A DNA stretch of 53,532 nt from an uncultured Rhodopila sp. (lineage in GTDB: Bacteria; Pseudomonadota; Alphaproteobacteria; Acetobacterales; Acetobacteraceae): contig CAINOE010000071.1 of assembly GCA_903851415.1 (NCBI GenBank), positions 1-53,532 on the forward strand, given 5' to 3'. Both the position numbers and the translations under genes were made by a program. The notes under the pieces are model-generated. The model was not told the origin of the DNA, did no database searches, and was given only the letters and a program-made list of their open reading frames with translations. Each line of letters begins with the position of its first letter. Position 1 is the stretch's first letter. Shown here in pieces: positions 43,084-52,078 of this stretch.

Positions 43084-44364
43084 ATGTCCGATCGTCCTTT
43101 GCACCGCGCCGCGCTGCCGGTGTTCCTGCTGCTCAGCGCCGCCACCGGCATCTCCGCCGGCGTGCTCTCGCTGACCCTGCCGCTGTTCGCCCTCAGCCTC
43201 TCCGCCACCCCCGCCGAGGTCGGCCTGATCCGCGCCGCCGCCGGCATCGGCCTGCTCTGCGCGGTGCTCCCCGCCGGCTTCATGGTGGACCGGTTCGGAC
43301 CCAAAACGATGTTCTACGCCGGCAGCCTCGGCATGGTCCTCAGCGTCGCCGCCTACCGTTTCTCCACCGAACCCGCCGCGCTGGTCGCGATCGCGCTGTT
43401 CGAGGGCGGCTTCCGCTGCCTCGCCTTCAACGCGCTGACCGCAACCTTCCTGCAGGCCCTGCCGCGCTTCGGCATGAAGACCGCCGGCTGGTCCAAGGGC
43501 GCGCTGTCGCTGGGGCTGAGCTTCCTCGGGCCGCTGCTGGCCGGGGCGCTGCTCGGCGCCGCCAGCTTCCACACCGTGTTCGCCGCGGTGATCGTCCTGA
43601 TGCTGGCGCCGAACGTCCTGATGGCGTTTGTCGGCGCCGGCCCGCCGCCGCGCGTCCGGACCGGCGGCGCGCTGGCCTCCGTCCTCAGCCATGGCGGCGA
43701 AATCGCCGCCCTGCTGCGGCAGCCCAACGTCGCGGCCTGCCTGGCGGCCGAGGCGCTGGTGGCGGCGACCTTCTCCGCCTTCGGCACCTTCATCGTGGTG
43801 CTGGCCGTCTCGGTGCTGGGCATGACGCCGATGACCGCCTCGGTGCTGGCGGCGACCGAGGGGGCGGCGTTCATCGTCACGGTGTTCGCGGCGGGCGGGC
43901 TGATCCAAAAGCTGTCGCACCCGGCGGCGGTGTTGATCGGGATCGGGATTTCCGCGCCGAGCCTGGCCTGCCTGTCCGTGTTCGGCGCGGCGCCGGTGCT
44001 GTTCGCCGCCGCGCTGACCCTGGGCTGGGGCCTCGGGCTGCTGTCCTTGATCACGACCTCGCGCGCCGGGACGTTGCCGGGCGGGAAGGGCAAGGTCGCC
44101 AGCCTGTTCATGGCCGCGGCCGGCATTGGCATCGCCCTCGGCCCGGCCTTCGGCGGCGCGGTGTCCGGCTGGTTCGGCGTCCGCGCGGTGTTTGCCGCCT
44201 TCGTCCCGCTCTACGCGCTGCTCGCCACATCGGTCATCGGCGGGGCGCGGGGACCCCTGACCGTCATGTTCGTGTCATGGCCGGGCTGGTCCCGATCCAC
44301 GACTTTGCTGACCCAAACATCGCAAGTCGGGGATCGCCGGGACAAGCCCGGCCATGACACATAG
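43084..44364 (+). CDS. Major facilitator superfamily transporter with repeat-derived C-terminus
   Basis: 426 residues. Twelve hydrophobic helices; the motif between helices 2 and 3 is GFMVDRFGPKTMFYAG (MFS motif A variant), and the second-half repeat has GLIQKLSHPAAVLIGIG. DHA1-like drug or metabolite exporters are the nearest type; no substrate can be named. From VSWPGWSRS to the final KPGHDT, the last 30 or so codons are the palindromic repeat read in frame, including the stop codon, so the original end of the protein has been replaced. The ATG at 43084 gives MSDRPLHRAALPVFLLL; the upstream frame is not used. Confidence 0.85.
   Translation: MSDRPLHRAALPVFLLLSAATGISAGVLSLTLPLFALSLSATPAEVGLIRAAAGIGLLCAVLPAGFMVDRFGPKTMFYAGSLGMVLSVAAYRFSTEPAALVAIALFEGGFRCLAFNALTATFLQALPRFGMKTAGWSKGALSLGLSFLGPLLAGALLGAASFHTVFAAVIVLMLAPNVLMAFVGAGPPPRVRTGGALASVLSHGGEIAALLRQPNVAACLAAEALVAATFSAFGTFIVVLAVSVLGMTPMTASVLAATEGAAFIVTVFAAGGLIQKLSHPAAVLIGIGISAPSLACLSVFGAAPVLFAAALTLGWGLGLLSLITTSRAGTLPGGKGKVASLFMAAAGIGIALGPAFGGAVSGWFGVRAVFAAFVPLYALLATSVIGGARGPLTVMFVSWPGWSRSTTLLTQTSQVGDRRDKPGHDT
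44272..44360. repeat. Palindrome-family copy inside the 3-prime end of the MFS gene
   Basis: Left arm 44272-44304 (GTGTCATGGCCGGGCTGGTC...) and right arm 44325-44360 (...GACAAGCCCGGCCATGACAC) are imperfectly complementary, with a 20-bp loop. The right arm encodes the KPGHDT end of the MFS protein just before its stop. Confidence 0.8.
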
Positions 44365-44519
44365 AGAACGGCCCGGCCGCGCCGCCGTCGAGCCAACGGC
44401 GCAGCTCGTGCCGGCGATGACGGTTGACGGAAACGCCCCGCCCGACAGTAACCATTTATTAAGACTTCCCCCGTAAGCTTCCCGCGTCGCCCTGCCATCC
44501 GGCAGAACCGGCGACGCTT

Positions 44520-44526
44520 GGAGGAG
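44520..44526 (+). promoter_or_regulatory. Shine-Dalgarno GGAGGAG fixing the GTG start of the chemoreceptor
   Basis: GGAGGAG stands 9 bp before the GTG at 44536. A TTG at 44518 in the same frame overlaps the ribosome site itself and cannot be the start. Confidence 0.7.
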
Positions 44527-44535
44527 CGACCCGGC

Positions 44536-46536
44536 GTGGCGGCACAACATACGCGGTTCCTGTTCTTCAACCGATCGATCGCCCGGCGACTATATCTGAT
44601 CGTCCTCACCATGGCGCTGGGCACGCTGGGCATCCTGGCGATCTCCGCCAGGGAATCAAGCGACGCGCTATGGGCGGCGAAGGCCACCGAAACCCGGCAT
44701 CTGGTGGAAACCGCGTACTCCCTGGTCGCCGACTACCGGCAGCGCGCCGAACGCGGCGAGCTGACCGAGGCGGACGCGCAGCAGCAGGCGCTGCTGAGCC
44801 TGTCGCGCCTGCGCTACGACAACGACCAGTATTTCTGGGTCAACGACATGGCCGGGGCGATGCTGATGCATCCGACCACGCCGCAACTCGTCGGCACCAG
44901 CGTGCTCGATCTGCGCGACGCCGCCGGCGGGCAGCCATTCCGCGGCATGATCGGCGTGGTCGCCCGCCAGGGCGCGGGGCTCTACCGCTATTACTGGCCG
45001 CCGGGACCGACCGCCCGGCTGAAGCAGAGCTACGTCAAGGGCGTCAGCGGCTGGAACTGGGTCATCGGCAGCGGCGTGTATGTCGGCGATGTCCAGGCGA
45101 CGGTGCGCGGCCTTGTGCTGCGAACCGCCGGTGTCGCGGCTGCCGCACTGACCGCGGCATTGCTGGTTGCGGCGTTGCTCGGGCGCGGCATCACCCGGCC
45201 CATCGGCGCGCTGACCGCGGCGATGCGGCAACTGGCCGCGGGCGACCTCACGGCCGAGGTGCCGGCGAAAGGCCGCAGCGACGAACTCGGCGCCATGGCC
45301 GCCGCGGTGGTGGTGTTCAAGGACAGCATGGCCCGCTCGGATGAACTCACCCGCGCGGTGCAGCAGCAGCAAAGCCTGGCGCAGCAGCAGACCCGGGCCG
45401 CGCTGATCGCCATGGCGGACGCCATCGAGGCCGAGGCCGGCCGGGCCCTGGTGCATATTCATGAACGCACCGCGGCGATGACCCAGACGGCGGCGGACAT
45501 GAACGGCTCCGCCGCGCGGACCGGGCGTTCGGCCGACAGCGCCGCGACCGCCGCCGCGCACGCCACGGAGACATCGAACAGCGTGGCCAGCGCGGCCGAT
45601 TTGCTCGCCGCCTCGATCTCCGAAATCGGCGTTCAGGTCGGCCAGGCCGCCGAGGTGGCCGGCCGCGCCGTCACCGCCGGCACTCAGACCCGCGGCACCA
45701 TCGAGGCGCTGAACCGGCAGGTCGAGCGTATCGGCGCCGTCACCGATGCGATCCATGACATCGCCAGCAAGACCAACCTGCTGGCGCTGAACGCGACGAT
45801 CGAGGCGGCGCGGGCGGGCGAGGCCGGCAAGGGCTTCGCCGTGGTGGCCAATGAGGTCAAATCGCTGGCGACCCAGACCGCGCGCTCCACCGACGACATC
45901 ACCCGGCAAATCGGCGAGGTGCGCCGGGCCACCGGCGAGGCGGTCGCCGCGGTGGCGCAGATCGAGCAGACCATCGGCGAGATCAACGCCATCGCCGGAG
46001 GGGTCGCCTCCGCGGTCGAGAAGCAGGCCGCCTCGACCATGAGCATCGCCTTCAACGTGACCGAAACCGCCGCGGCGGCGGGCGACATGAGCAACCGGAT
46101 TCACGAGGTCTCGGCCGAGGCGGAGCAGACCGAACGCCACGCCCTTTCGGTGCGCGAGAACGCTTCGGCGCTGGAGCTGGCGGTGGCCGATTTGCGCCAT
46201 GCGGTGATCCGGGTGGTGCGGACATCGACGACGGAGGTCGATCGCCGCCTGGAAACGCGGCATCCGATCGATCTGCCATGCCGGATCAGCGTGGCCGGCG
46301 CGGTGCATGAGGCGCGGCTGGCGGACCTGTCGGTCTCCGGCGCCAATTTGGACGGCGCGCCTTCATTGCAGGAAGGGGATGGCGGTTCGCTGATCCTGGA
46401 CGGCGTGTCGGTGCCGTTCGCCGTCCGCACCGTCGATCACCGCGGCTCCCTGCATGTGCGGTTCGAGGAGAGCGAAGCCGTCCGGCTGGCGGTTTCCGGG
46501 CTGCTGGAGCGGTTGCAGCAGCGCCGCGCGGCCTGA
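44536..46536 (+). CDS. Methyl-accepting chemotaxis protein with Cache sensor and C-terminal PilZ domain
   Basis: 666 residues. Order: membrane segment about 20-42 ([18 protein letters not shown]), single-Cache sensor about 50-185 ([33 protein letters not shown]), second membrane segment about 195-218, HAMP ([22 protein letters not shown]), a coiled-coil signalling region with the hairpin tip [22 protein letters not shown], and a PilZ domain from about 570 ([15 protein letters not shown] then [13 protein letters not shown], the RxxxR and D/NxSxxG c-di-GMP motifs). C-terminal pentapeptide tether is absent. A receptor that hears both an extracellular ligand and c-di-GMP, as described for some Azospirillum receptors. 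Followed 39 bp later by a hemerythrin gene. Confidence 0.93.
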   Translation: MAAQHTRFLFFNRSIARRLYLIVLTMALGTLGILAISARESSDALWAAKATETRHLVETAYSLVADYRQRAERGELTEADAQQQALLSLSRLRYDNDQYFWVNDMAGAMLMHPTTPQLVGTSVLDLRDAAGGQPFRGMIGVVARQGAGLYRYYWPPGPTARLKQSYVKGVSGWNWVIGSGVYVGDVQATVRGLVLRTAGVAAAALTAALLVAALLGRGITRPIGALTAAMRQLAAGDLTAEVPAKGRSDELGAMAAAVVVFKDSMARSDELTRAVQQQQSLAQQQTRAALIAMADAIEAEAGRALVHIHERTAAMTQTAADMNGSAARTGRSADSAATAAAHATETSNSVASAADLLAASISEIGVQVGQAAEVAGRAVTAGTQTRGTIEALNRQVERIGAVTDAIHDIASKTNLLALNATIEAARAGEAGKGFAVVANEVKSLATQTARSTDDITRQIGEVRRATGEAVAAVAQIEQTIGEINAIAGGVASAVEKQAASTMSIAFNVTETAAAAGDMSNRIHEVSAEAEQTERHALSVRENASALELAVADLRHAVIRVVRTSTTEVDRRLETRHPIDLPCRISVAGAVHEARLADLSVSGANLDGAPSLQEGDGGSLILDGVSVPFAVRTVDHRGSLHVRFEESEAVRLAVSGLLERLQQRRAA

Positions 46537-46574
46537 ACCCGCCCCGTGGCTTGAATTTGAAGGAGAGAACGACG

Positions 46575-46985
46575 ATGCCGTTGATGACATGGACCGACAG
46601 GATGAGTGTCGGGGTGGCCGTGCTGGATGAGGACCACAGGAAGCTCGTGGCCATGGTGAACGAGCTGTACGACGCGATGCAGGCCGGCCAGGGCAAGGAA
46701 AAGCTGGGCCGCGTGCTGGGCGATCTGGTGCAATACACCAAGATGCACTTTGCCCGGGAGGAGACGTTCTTCTCTCGCACTGGCTATCCGGAGGCCCCGG
46801 CGCACAGGCAGCAGCATGTGGCGCTGACGCGCCAGGTTGTCGAAGTGCAGGAAAAATACGCCGCCGGGCAAGCCGCAACGCTGTCGCTGGAGGTGATGCA
46901 CTTCCTGCGCGACTGGCTGGTCAAGCACATCCAGGGCAGCGACCAGGCGTACCGGGAGCATCTGAACGCGAAGGGAATACGCTGA
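46575..46985 (+). CDS. Bacteriohemerythrin (oxygen-binding di-iron protein)
   Basis: 136 residues from the ATG with AGGAGAG about 8 bp upstream. All seven di-iron ligands are visible: His21 in DEDHRKL, His58 and Glu62 in KMHFAREET, His77 and His81 in AHRQQH, His118 and Asp123 in KHIQGSDQAY. The four-helix bundle binds O2 reversibly in the cytosol and can deliver or sense it. Same strand as, and 39 bp after, the chemoreceptor gene, so an aerotaxis or oxygen-buffer role for the receptor is plausible but unproven. Confidence 0.95.
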   Translation: MPLMTWTDRMSVGVAVLDEDHRKLVAMVNELYDAMQAGQGKEKLGRVLGDLVQYTKMHFAREETFFSRTGYPEAPAHRQQHVALTRQVVEVQEKYAAGQAATLSLEVMHFLRDWLVKHIQGSDQAYREHLNAKGIR

Positions 46986-47033
46986 GCGGCGAACCCGCCG
47001 CCCCGCCGCCCGCGTCGCGGCGCGCTGCCGTTT

Positions 47034-47275
47034 GTGTCATGGCCGGATTTAGTCCGGCCATCGACGATTTCGCCGAACCAGGCACCGCCGGTCGTGGATG
47101 GACGGGACAAGCCCCATGCGTATCAGGATAAGGGGCCGTGCGGAGCTCGGCTCTTCCCCCATCGTCATGGCCCGGACAAGCCGGGCCGTGACGATGAAAG
47201 AGCGGCGCCCCGGCCAAATTTTTCTCCGGCTGCGCCTTATCCTGATAGCCATGGAGACAAGCCCGGCCATGACAC
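47034..47275. repeat. Composite palindromic element of 242 bp (core partly deleted)
   Basis: Ends GTGTCATGGCCGG and CCGGCCATGACAC are exact inverse copies. Inside, CATGCGTATCAGGATAAGG (47115-47133) faces CCTTATCCTGATAGCCATG (47235-47253) with 17 of 19 pairs. The central palindrome is short here: GTCATGGCCCGG-ACAAG-CCGGGCCGTGAC (47164-47192), compared with 77 bp in the 31139 copy. The flanking blocks GTGCGGAGCTCGGC and TTCTCCGGCTGCGCCTTA are the same as in the 31046-31297 element. It fills the gap between the hemerythrin and mutarotase genes, which converge. Confidence 0.85.
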
Positions 47276-47308
47276 ATGGGGCCGGCCGTGCGCCCGCCGG
47301 GCCGCCGG

Positions 47309-48196
47309 TCAGGCATCGGCCCCGAGCGTCACCCGGAGAACAGCCGAGCGGCTGTCACCCGGCGGGATCAGCATCAGCCACGGCTTCCGGGTGAACTCTC
47401 CGGCGAAGTCCGCCGGACTCGCCATGCCGCGCCACGGCTCGATGCACAGGAAGTCGCCGCCGGCGCGGGACCATAGGCCGAGCTGCTCGAACCCATCCCA
47501 CGACACCGTCAGCGACGGCCCCGTGGCGGCGGCGAACCGCACCGAGCGGCTGGCCGGATGCTCCAGGATCAGCGCGTCGGCGGCGAAGAGCGCCTCGTTC
47601 AGCGCCAGATGCCTCCCGGCAACGGGTGACGGACGGTCCGCCTCGGTCAGCAGCCCGCTGACGACGCGGCGCAGCGGGCCGGTTTCCTCGGCCTCGAACG
47701 TCAGCGCGTAGGCCTGCTTCGGCTCGCCGGGGACCAGCGGCCAGCGGAACGCGGGGTGGGCGCCCATCGATGCGGGCAGCACCTCCTCGCCGGTGTTCGT
47801 CACGCTGTAGGTGACCTGAAGCGTCGTCTCCGCGATGGCGTAGGCGATCTCGAAGCGGAAGGCGAAGGGATACACGGCGCGGGTCTCGGCGTCGTCGGTC
47901 AGCACCAGCCGGCACCCGGCCGCGGACCGCTCGACCCAGGCGAAGCGGCGGTCACGGGCAAAGCCGTGCTGGGTCATCCGGTAGGACTGGCCGTTATGGA
48001 TCAGCGTGTCGTCGCGCAGGCGGCCGACGATGGGAAACAGCACCGGAGCGTGCCGCGGCCAGACCGCTTCGGCCGGCCAGAGGTAGTCACGGCCCGTTCC
48101 GTCCCGCAGCGCGCAGAGCTCCGCGCCTTGCGCCAGCACGCGGGCCGACAGGCCCGGTCCCGAGAACCCATGCCCATCGGCGTCATCGCTGCTCAT
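47309..48196 (-). CDS. Aldose 1-epimerase-like mutarotase (LacX type)
   Basis: 295 residues. Galactose-mutarotase-like beta-sandwich: WPRHAPVLFPIVGRLRDDTL (with the NRI-like active-site arginine replaced by GRL), QHGFARDRRFAWVE with the catalytic His of the HGF motif, MGAHPAFRWPLVPGE with the second His of GxHPxF, and a C-terminal WDGFEQLGLWSRAGGDFLCIEPW with the catalytic Glu of EPW. It would interconvert sugar anomers. No sugar operon surrounds it. The convergent hemerythrin gene lies 320 bp away, across the composite repeat. Confidence 0.9.
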   Translation of the reverse strand: MSSDDADGHGFSGPGLSARVLAQGAELCALRDGTGRDYLWPAEAVWPRHAPVLFPIVGRLRDDTLIHNGQSYRMTQHGFARDRRFAWVERSAAGCRLVLTDDAETRAVYPFAFRFEIAYAIAETTLQVTYSVTNTGEEVLPASMGAHPAFRWPLVPGEPKQAYALTFEAEETGPLRRVVSGLLTEADRPSPVAGRHLALNEALFAADALILEHPASRSVRFAAATGPSLTVSWDGFEQLGLWSRAGGDFLCIEPWRGMASPADFAGEFTRKPWLMLIPPGDSRSAVLRVTLGADA

Positions 48197-48263
48197 GCCG
48201 GGACTCCTTATTGGAAATTACCGGCTGATACAGGCGATGCGTTCAGCACGCCACCCCGGGCGG

Positions 48264-48524
48264 CTAGGGTGCCCCATCGTGCGGGGTGTCGGGCCGGTTC
48301 GCCTCGTCGATCTGCTTCTGCGCCGCCTGGTTCTTCTGGTGCTTGTTATAGGTGTGGCCGGCGATGCAGCCGCCGATGGCGCCGAGCACCCCGTGATGCG
48401 CCATGTGGCCGGCCACCGCCCCGGCGATGCCGCCGCTGAGGCAGCCGATGGCGTGCGCCGGGGCGTTGCCGCCGAGGCCGAAGCCCGCAAGGGTCAGCAC
48501 GACAAGTGGAATGCGACGCTTCAT
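48264..48524 (-). CDS. Small exported glycine-zipper protein
   Basis: 86 residues from the ATG with GGAGG about 9 bp upstream. A signal peptide (KRRIPLVVLTLAGFGLGGNAPAHA) is followed by a glycine-zipper-like hydrophobic stretch, CLSGGIAGAVAGHMAHHGVL then GAIGGCIAGHTYNKHQ, with two cysteines and several His, and a charged tail (QKNQAAQKQIDEANRPDTP). Resembles small outer-membrane or periplasmic glycine-zipper proteins; a metal-binding role is possible because of the His/Cys. Lone gene upstream of the mutarotase gene. Confidence 0.78.
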   Translation of the reverse strand: MKRRIPLVVLTLAGFGLGGNAPAHAIGCLSGGIAGAVAGHMAHHGVLGAIGGCIAGHTYNKHQKNQAAQKQIDEANRPDTPHDGAP

Positions 48525-48703
48525 CCGATCGAACCTCCGTTGTCCGGCCTGTTGAACGCCCCGGGCACGGTTCCGATGCATCTCCGCCCGCTTCACCATC
48601 CGGTTTACCGGCTGCTCCGGGCGGCAACCGGGGCTTCCGGTCAGGCGTTGGTTCGTCCGTGTTTGTTCGTCTCCCGGCGCCGTGGCGGGAGCATCGTCAG
48701 TCC

Positions 48704-48710
48704 GGGAGGA
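48704..48710 (+). promoter_or_regulatory. Shine-Dalgarno GGGAGGA fixing a GTG start
   Basis: GGGAGGA lies 4 bp before the GTG at 48715, which opens a signal peptide; the in-frame ATG 33 bp upstream would place this site inside the coding region. Confidence 0.75.
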
Positions 48711-48714
48711 AACC

Positions 48715-49092
48715 GTGCGCACATCTGTTTTGGCAGCCTTGTTCACGCTCGGGGCCAGTGCGGCCGCTTTGGCCGACGCCAGCGTGGCCGGCAATTGGCA
48801 CGCCAATCTCGACAGCGGCGTGAGCATTGACATGGAGGTCGCGCCGAACGGCGCCTGGAGCAGCCGGACGCTGCAGGAGAACCAGGTGGTCCGCGAGATG
48901 CGCGGGACCTACCGGCAGCAGCATGCCGGCAACGATGCCGGGACGCTGGTTTTCGTCCCGAAGCACTACACCTCGAAAATCGGCAAGGTGCGGACGGAAA
49001 CCGACCGGTATGTGCTGGCCGAAGGCGGCAGAGTGTTGAAGCTGACGTCCGGCGGCGACACGATGGTGTTTGAAAAGCAGGATCAGCGCTGA
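48715..49092 (+). CDS. Secreted hypothetical protein, lipocalin-like beta pattern
   Basis: 125 residues from the GTG. Signal peptide RTSVLAALFTLGASAAALAD is followed by a small beta-rich domain: SVAGNWHANLDSGVSIDMEV, NGAWSSRTLQENQVVREMRG, GTLVFVPKHYTSKIGKVRTE, and DRYVLAEGGRVLKLTSGGDTMVFEKQ. The G-x-W at the first strand and the alternating strands recall lipocalin-like or DUF2147-like periplasmic proteins, but no family is certain. Divergent from the glycine-zipper gene; converges on the catalase-like gene with a palindromic hairpin between. Confidence 0.72.
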   Translation: MRTSVLAALFTLGASAAALADASVAGNWHANLDSGVSIDMEVAPNGAWSSRTLQENQVVREMRGTYRQQHAGNDAGTLVFVPKHYTSKIGKVRTETDRYVLAEGGRVLKLTSGGDTMVFEKQDQR

Positions 49093-49115
49093 TTCATCGT
49101 CAGGCCGCTGAATAC

Positions 49116-49147
49116 CCGTCATGGCCCGGCTTGCCGGGCCATGACGG
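49116..49147. repeat. Minimal palindrome: 15-bp arms, 2-bp loop
   Basis: CCGTCATGGCCCGGC and GCCGGGCCATGACGG are perfect inverse copies around TT. It is the family core with loop and outer arm removed. It lies between two convergent genes and would make a strong bidirectional hairpin. Confidence 0.9.
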
Positions 49148-49198
49148 TTTTGGAGACCTTGCCCCATGAAGCGGTGACGCCCGGGCGTCGCCCAAGCG

Positions 49199-50185
49199 CT
49201 AATGCGCGCGCCGCCCGAACGAAATCACGTAAGCCCGGACCCTCGCGTCGATCAGCGGATCGTCTGACACCTCGATCCCCGGCGTCAGCCGGTTCGGCAG
49301 GAACCGCAATTCCCGTTGCGCCCGGACATTGTCCGACGCAGCCCGGGTCAGCGTGATCGTCCCCATGTCCACCCGCTTGCGGTCCGCCGGCCATGGCTGA
49401 GTCGGGTCGCGGGTCTGGTCCTCGGCATCCGCCAGTTGGGCGATGACATGGAATGCCACCGCCTCGGCCGACAGGCGCTTGGGCAGTTCATCGACCAGGA
49501 AATCCGGCGGCTGCTTCGCGGCCTCCGCCGCGGTCATGTGCTCCGTCCCCGCCACCGGCACGAACTGGAAGCGGAACGCCTGCCGCTTGCCCTCGGCGTT
49601 AACGAAGACGAACGCATCCACCCCGTTATACGTCTCGCGCGCGAAACTGACCGGCGTGCTGACCGTGCCGAACGCCTTCGCCACGGTCGGATGCGCGGCG
49701 AGGAACTGGTCCGCCTTGGTGGGCTTCGGCGCATCCGGTCCGCTCTCGGCCAGCGCCGTCAGCAGCGCCAGGAAATCCTCGCCGGTCGCGACCGGGAAGA
49801 ACGCGAGCGAATTGGTCACCACGTCGACATCGCCGTTGACGTCATAAAACTTGATCGCCATGCCGTGCGGATTGGCATCGGGCGAACCGTCCGGCAGCGC
49901 CGGCAGGCCGGTCGAGTTGGAAAACCGCACCGTCACCTGCACCGGCGGGCCGGAGAAGATCGTCGCCTTGCTCAGCGCCGCGGCCGCCGGCGTCGGCGTG
50001 AAGCTGCCCTCGACCACGACGCCCTTGGCGTGGTTGGCCCGCATGCCGGCATGCTTGCCCCAGATCGTGTTCATGACGTCGATGGTCCGGGTCGCCGTGC
50101 TGAGACCCTGTGCCATGGCCCCGCCGGCCGGCAACCCGAGACACATCGAGACGGCGGCGGCGGCGAACAGGCGCGATGGCTTCAT
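49199..50185 (-). CDS. Exported catalase-family heme protein (SrpA type)
   Basis: 328 residues. Signal peptide KPSRLFAAAAVSMCLGLPAG then GGAMAQ. Catalase core: HAKGVVVEGSFTPTP with distal His, VQVTVRFSNSTG with the Arg-x-Ser pocket, PHGMAIKFYDVNGDVDVVTNS and the C-terminal ARVRAYVISFGRR with the proximal Tyr region. It is shorter than true catalases and matches the SrpA-like periplasmic group, which has peroxidase or organic-peroxide activity. The start is the ATG before the signal peptide. Probably guards the periplasm against peroxides. Confidence 0.9.
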   Translation of the reverse strand: MKPSRLFAAAAVSMCLGLPAGGAMAQGLSTATRTIDVMNTIWGKHAGMRANHAKGVVVEGSFTPTPAAAALSKATIFSGPPVQVTVRFSNSTGLPALPDGSPDANPHGMAIKFYDVNGDVDVVTNSLAFFPVATGEDFLALLTALAESGPDAPKPTKADQFLAAHPTVAKAFGTVSTPVSFARETYNGVDAFVFVNAEGKRQAFRFQFVPVAGTEHMTAAEAAKQPPDFLVDELPKRLSAEAVAFHVIAQLADAEDQTRDPTQPWPADRKRVDMGTITLTRAASDNVRAQRELRFLPNRLTPGIEVSDDPLIDARVRAYVISFGRRAH

Positions 50186-50423
50186 GGGACTGCTCCAGGA
50201 GTGACTGAACCGTGCGACTACAGCAGTCCGGGCGGCAAAGCGCACGACTGCATGGCGCCCGATGGCGTGCACTCTCACGTGAAAGGACGGGCCGGGGTCG
50301 ACCGGGGCGCGTCTATTACGCCATCCCGCGCATAAATCCCATGCCCCATCAGGGGATAATCCTCCGCCCGGCTGATGGCCGGAGACCGGGTTCGGGAAGC
50401 CGGCCTTTTCGCCGCACGCAGGC

Positions 50424-50621
50424 TCATCGGCCGTGCAGGATCCGCAGCATGTGGCGGTACTGCGCGTCCCGCCGATCGGCGTTGACCACCACGACGGCCC
50501 AGAATGCAGCGGGAATCCAGCCGATCACGCTGAGCTGCAGGGCAAGGCACAGGATCGCGCGAAAGAAGTGGCCGCCGATCATCAGTGACAGCCAGGGCAG
50601 AAGGATGGCGAGAGCGATCAT
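50424..50621 (-). CDS. YqaE/Pmp3-family membrane protein
   Basis: 65 residues. Two hydrophobic helices: LAILLPWLSLMIGGHFFRAI, LCLALQLSVIGWIPAAFWAVVVV. The IGWIPAAxWAVxVV segment is the Pmp3 signature of stress-inducible small membrane proteomes, though the first helix is less canonical than in the standard PPLxV form. An AAAGGA lies about 12 bp before the ATG. It follows chrA by 64 bp on the same strand. Confidence 0.85.
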   Translation of the reverse strand: MIALAILLPWLSLMIGGHFFRAILCLALQLSVIGWIPAAFWAVVVVNADRRDAQYRHMLRILHGR

Positions 50622-50685
50622 CCGAACGCGGCATCCTTTCGTTTATGTTCCGTGCCGACTCCGCCGCCGGGGTCGATCCGTGAAC

Positions 50686-51888
50686 CTACCCGAAGATGCC
50701 CATCGCCGCCATATCCCAGCCTGCGGCGGCGCCGAACGCCACCACGCACCAGGGCGGCAGTTTCCACAGCACCAGCAGCAGGAACGCCACCAGCCCGAGG
50801 CCGAAATCCGCCGCCGTGTGCACCGTGCCGGTCCATATCGGCGTGAACAGCGCCGCCAGCAGCACGCCGACGACGGCGGCGTTCACCCCGCGCAACGCCG
50901 CGCGCACGTTCGGCCAGTGGCGCAGCGTGTCCCAGAATGGCAGCAGCCCGCCGACGAGCAGGAACGACGAGGCGTAGATCGACACCGTCGCGATCAGCGC
51001 GCCGAGCCAGCCGTTCGGACCGGGCTGTTCAACCGCACCGAGGAATGCCGCAAATGTGAACAGCGGTCCCGGCATTGCCTGCGCCGCGCCGTATCCCGCC
51101 AGGAACGTGTCCGGGTCCACCCAGCCGGGCGGCACGATGGACGCCTGCAACAGCGGCAGCACCACATGGCCGCCGCCGAAGACCAGCGCTCCGGAGCGGT
51201 AAAAGGTCTCGGCCAGCGCGATGGCGTGGTTGGCGGACAGGGCGGCCAGCCACGGCAGTCCGAACAGCAGGATGAAAAACAACGCCAGCAGCGTCACCGC
51301 CACGGGGCGGGGCACCTGGACTCGCAACGCCTGGGTTTCCACGAACGGCACCGAGACCCTGGGCAGAACCGCGACGCCGGCAGCCGCGCCCAGAATGATG
51401 GCGCCGATTTGCCCCATGGGGGAGGGCAGGGCGAGGCAAAGAAGGCAGGCGGCGACGGCGAGCGTGGCCCGGGCGCGGTCGGGTGCGAGCGTCCGCGCCA
51501 TCTCCCGGACCGCCTGAGCGACGACTGCCACGGCCACCAGCCTCAGCCCGTGCAGCCAGCCGGCATCGGACAGGTCGCCAAGCGTGCCCACCCAGTAGGC
51601 GAAACCGGTCATGATCAGCGCGGAGGGCAGGGTGAAGCCGAGCCAGGCCGCGATCATCCCGAGCGGGCCGCCGCGCAGCAGGCCGATGGCCATGCCGGTC
51701 TGCGACGAAGCGGGTCCGGGCATGAACTGGCATAGCGCGAGGATTTCGGCGAAGGTCGCCTCGGTCAGCCACTTCCACCGGGCGACCAGTTCGGCACGGA
51801 AATAGCCGAGATGCGCGATGGGTCCGCCGAAGCTGGTGCAGCCGAGCTTGAGGAACACCAGGAAAATCCCGAACGGGGCGCTTCGCAT
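50686..51888 (-). CDS. chrA: Chromate transporter ChrA, two-domain (long-chain) type
   Basis: 400 residues with about ten membrane segments in two homologous halves. The first half has LKLGCTSFGGPIAHLGYFRAEL, the FGGP motif and PGPASSQ in QFMPGPASSQTGMAIG; the second half has YRSGALVFGGGHVVLPLLQ and GAAQAMPGPLFTFAAFLG. Members export chromate with proton exchange and may also move sulfate. An intact chrB regulator is not next to it. The upstream region holds another copy of the palindromic repeat. Confidence 0.95.
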   Translation of the reverse strand: MRSAPFGIFLVFLKLGCTSFGGPIAHLGYFRAELVARWKWLTEATFAEILALCQFMPGPASSQTGMAIGLLRGGPLGMIAAWLGFTLPSALIMTGFAYWVGTLGDLSDAGWLHGLRLVAVAVVAQAVREMARTLAPDRARATLAVAACLLCLALPSPMGQIGAIILGAAAGVAVLPRVSVPFVETQALRVQVPRPVAVTLLALFFILLFGLPWLAALSANHAIALAETFYRSGALVFGGGHVVLPLLQASIVPPGWVDPDTFLAGYGAAQAMPGPLFTFAAFLGAVEQPGPNGWLGALIATVSIYASSFLLVGGLLPFWDTLRHWPNVRAALRGVNAAVVGVLLAALFTPIWTGTVHTAADFGLGLVAFLLLVLWKLPPWCVVAFGAAAGWDMAAMGIFG

Positions 51889-51911
51889 CAGCGTGCGCGA
51901 CCGGCCGCGGG

Positions 51912-52000
51912 CTCACCGTCATGGCCGGGCGTGTCCCGGCCGTCTTCGCACCGCCGTCGCAGCGCGGATGGCCGGGAAACGCCTGGCCATGACGGTGAGG
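51912..52000. repeat. Palindrome-family copy upstream of chrA
   Basis: 33-bp arms at 51912-51944 and 51968-52000 match at 30 of 33 positions (begins CTCACCGTCATGGCCGGG). Loop of 23 bp. A short fragment GATAGCCATGGG of the composite element follows near 52034. It lies between the aminotransferase gene and the chrA start, both on the minus strand. Confidence 0.85.
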
Positions 52001-52078
52001 CGGAAGCGGTTGCTCCGACAGCGTCTCCATTCCGATAGCCATGGGGGCCTCCGGCCGCCATGAGGGAACGCAGCCGCA

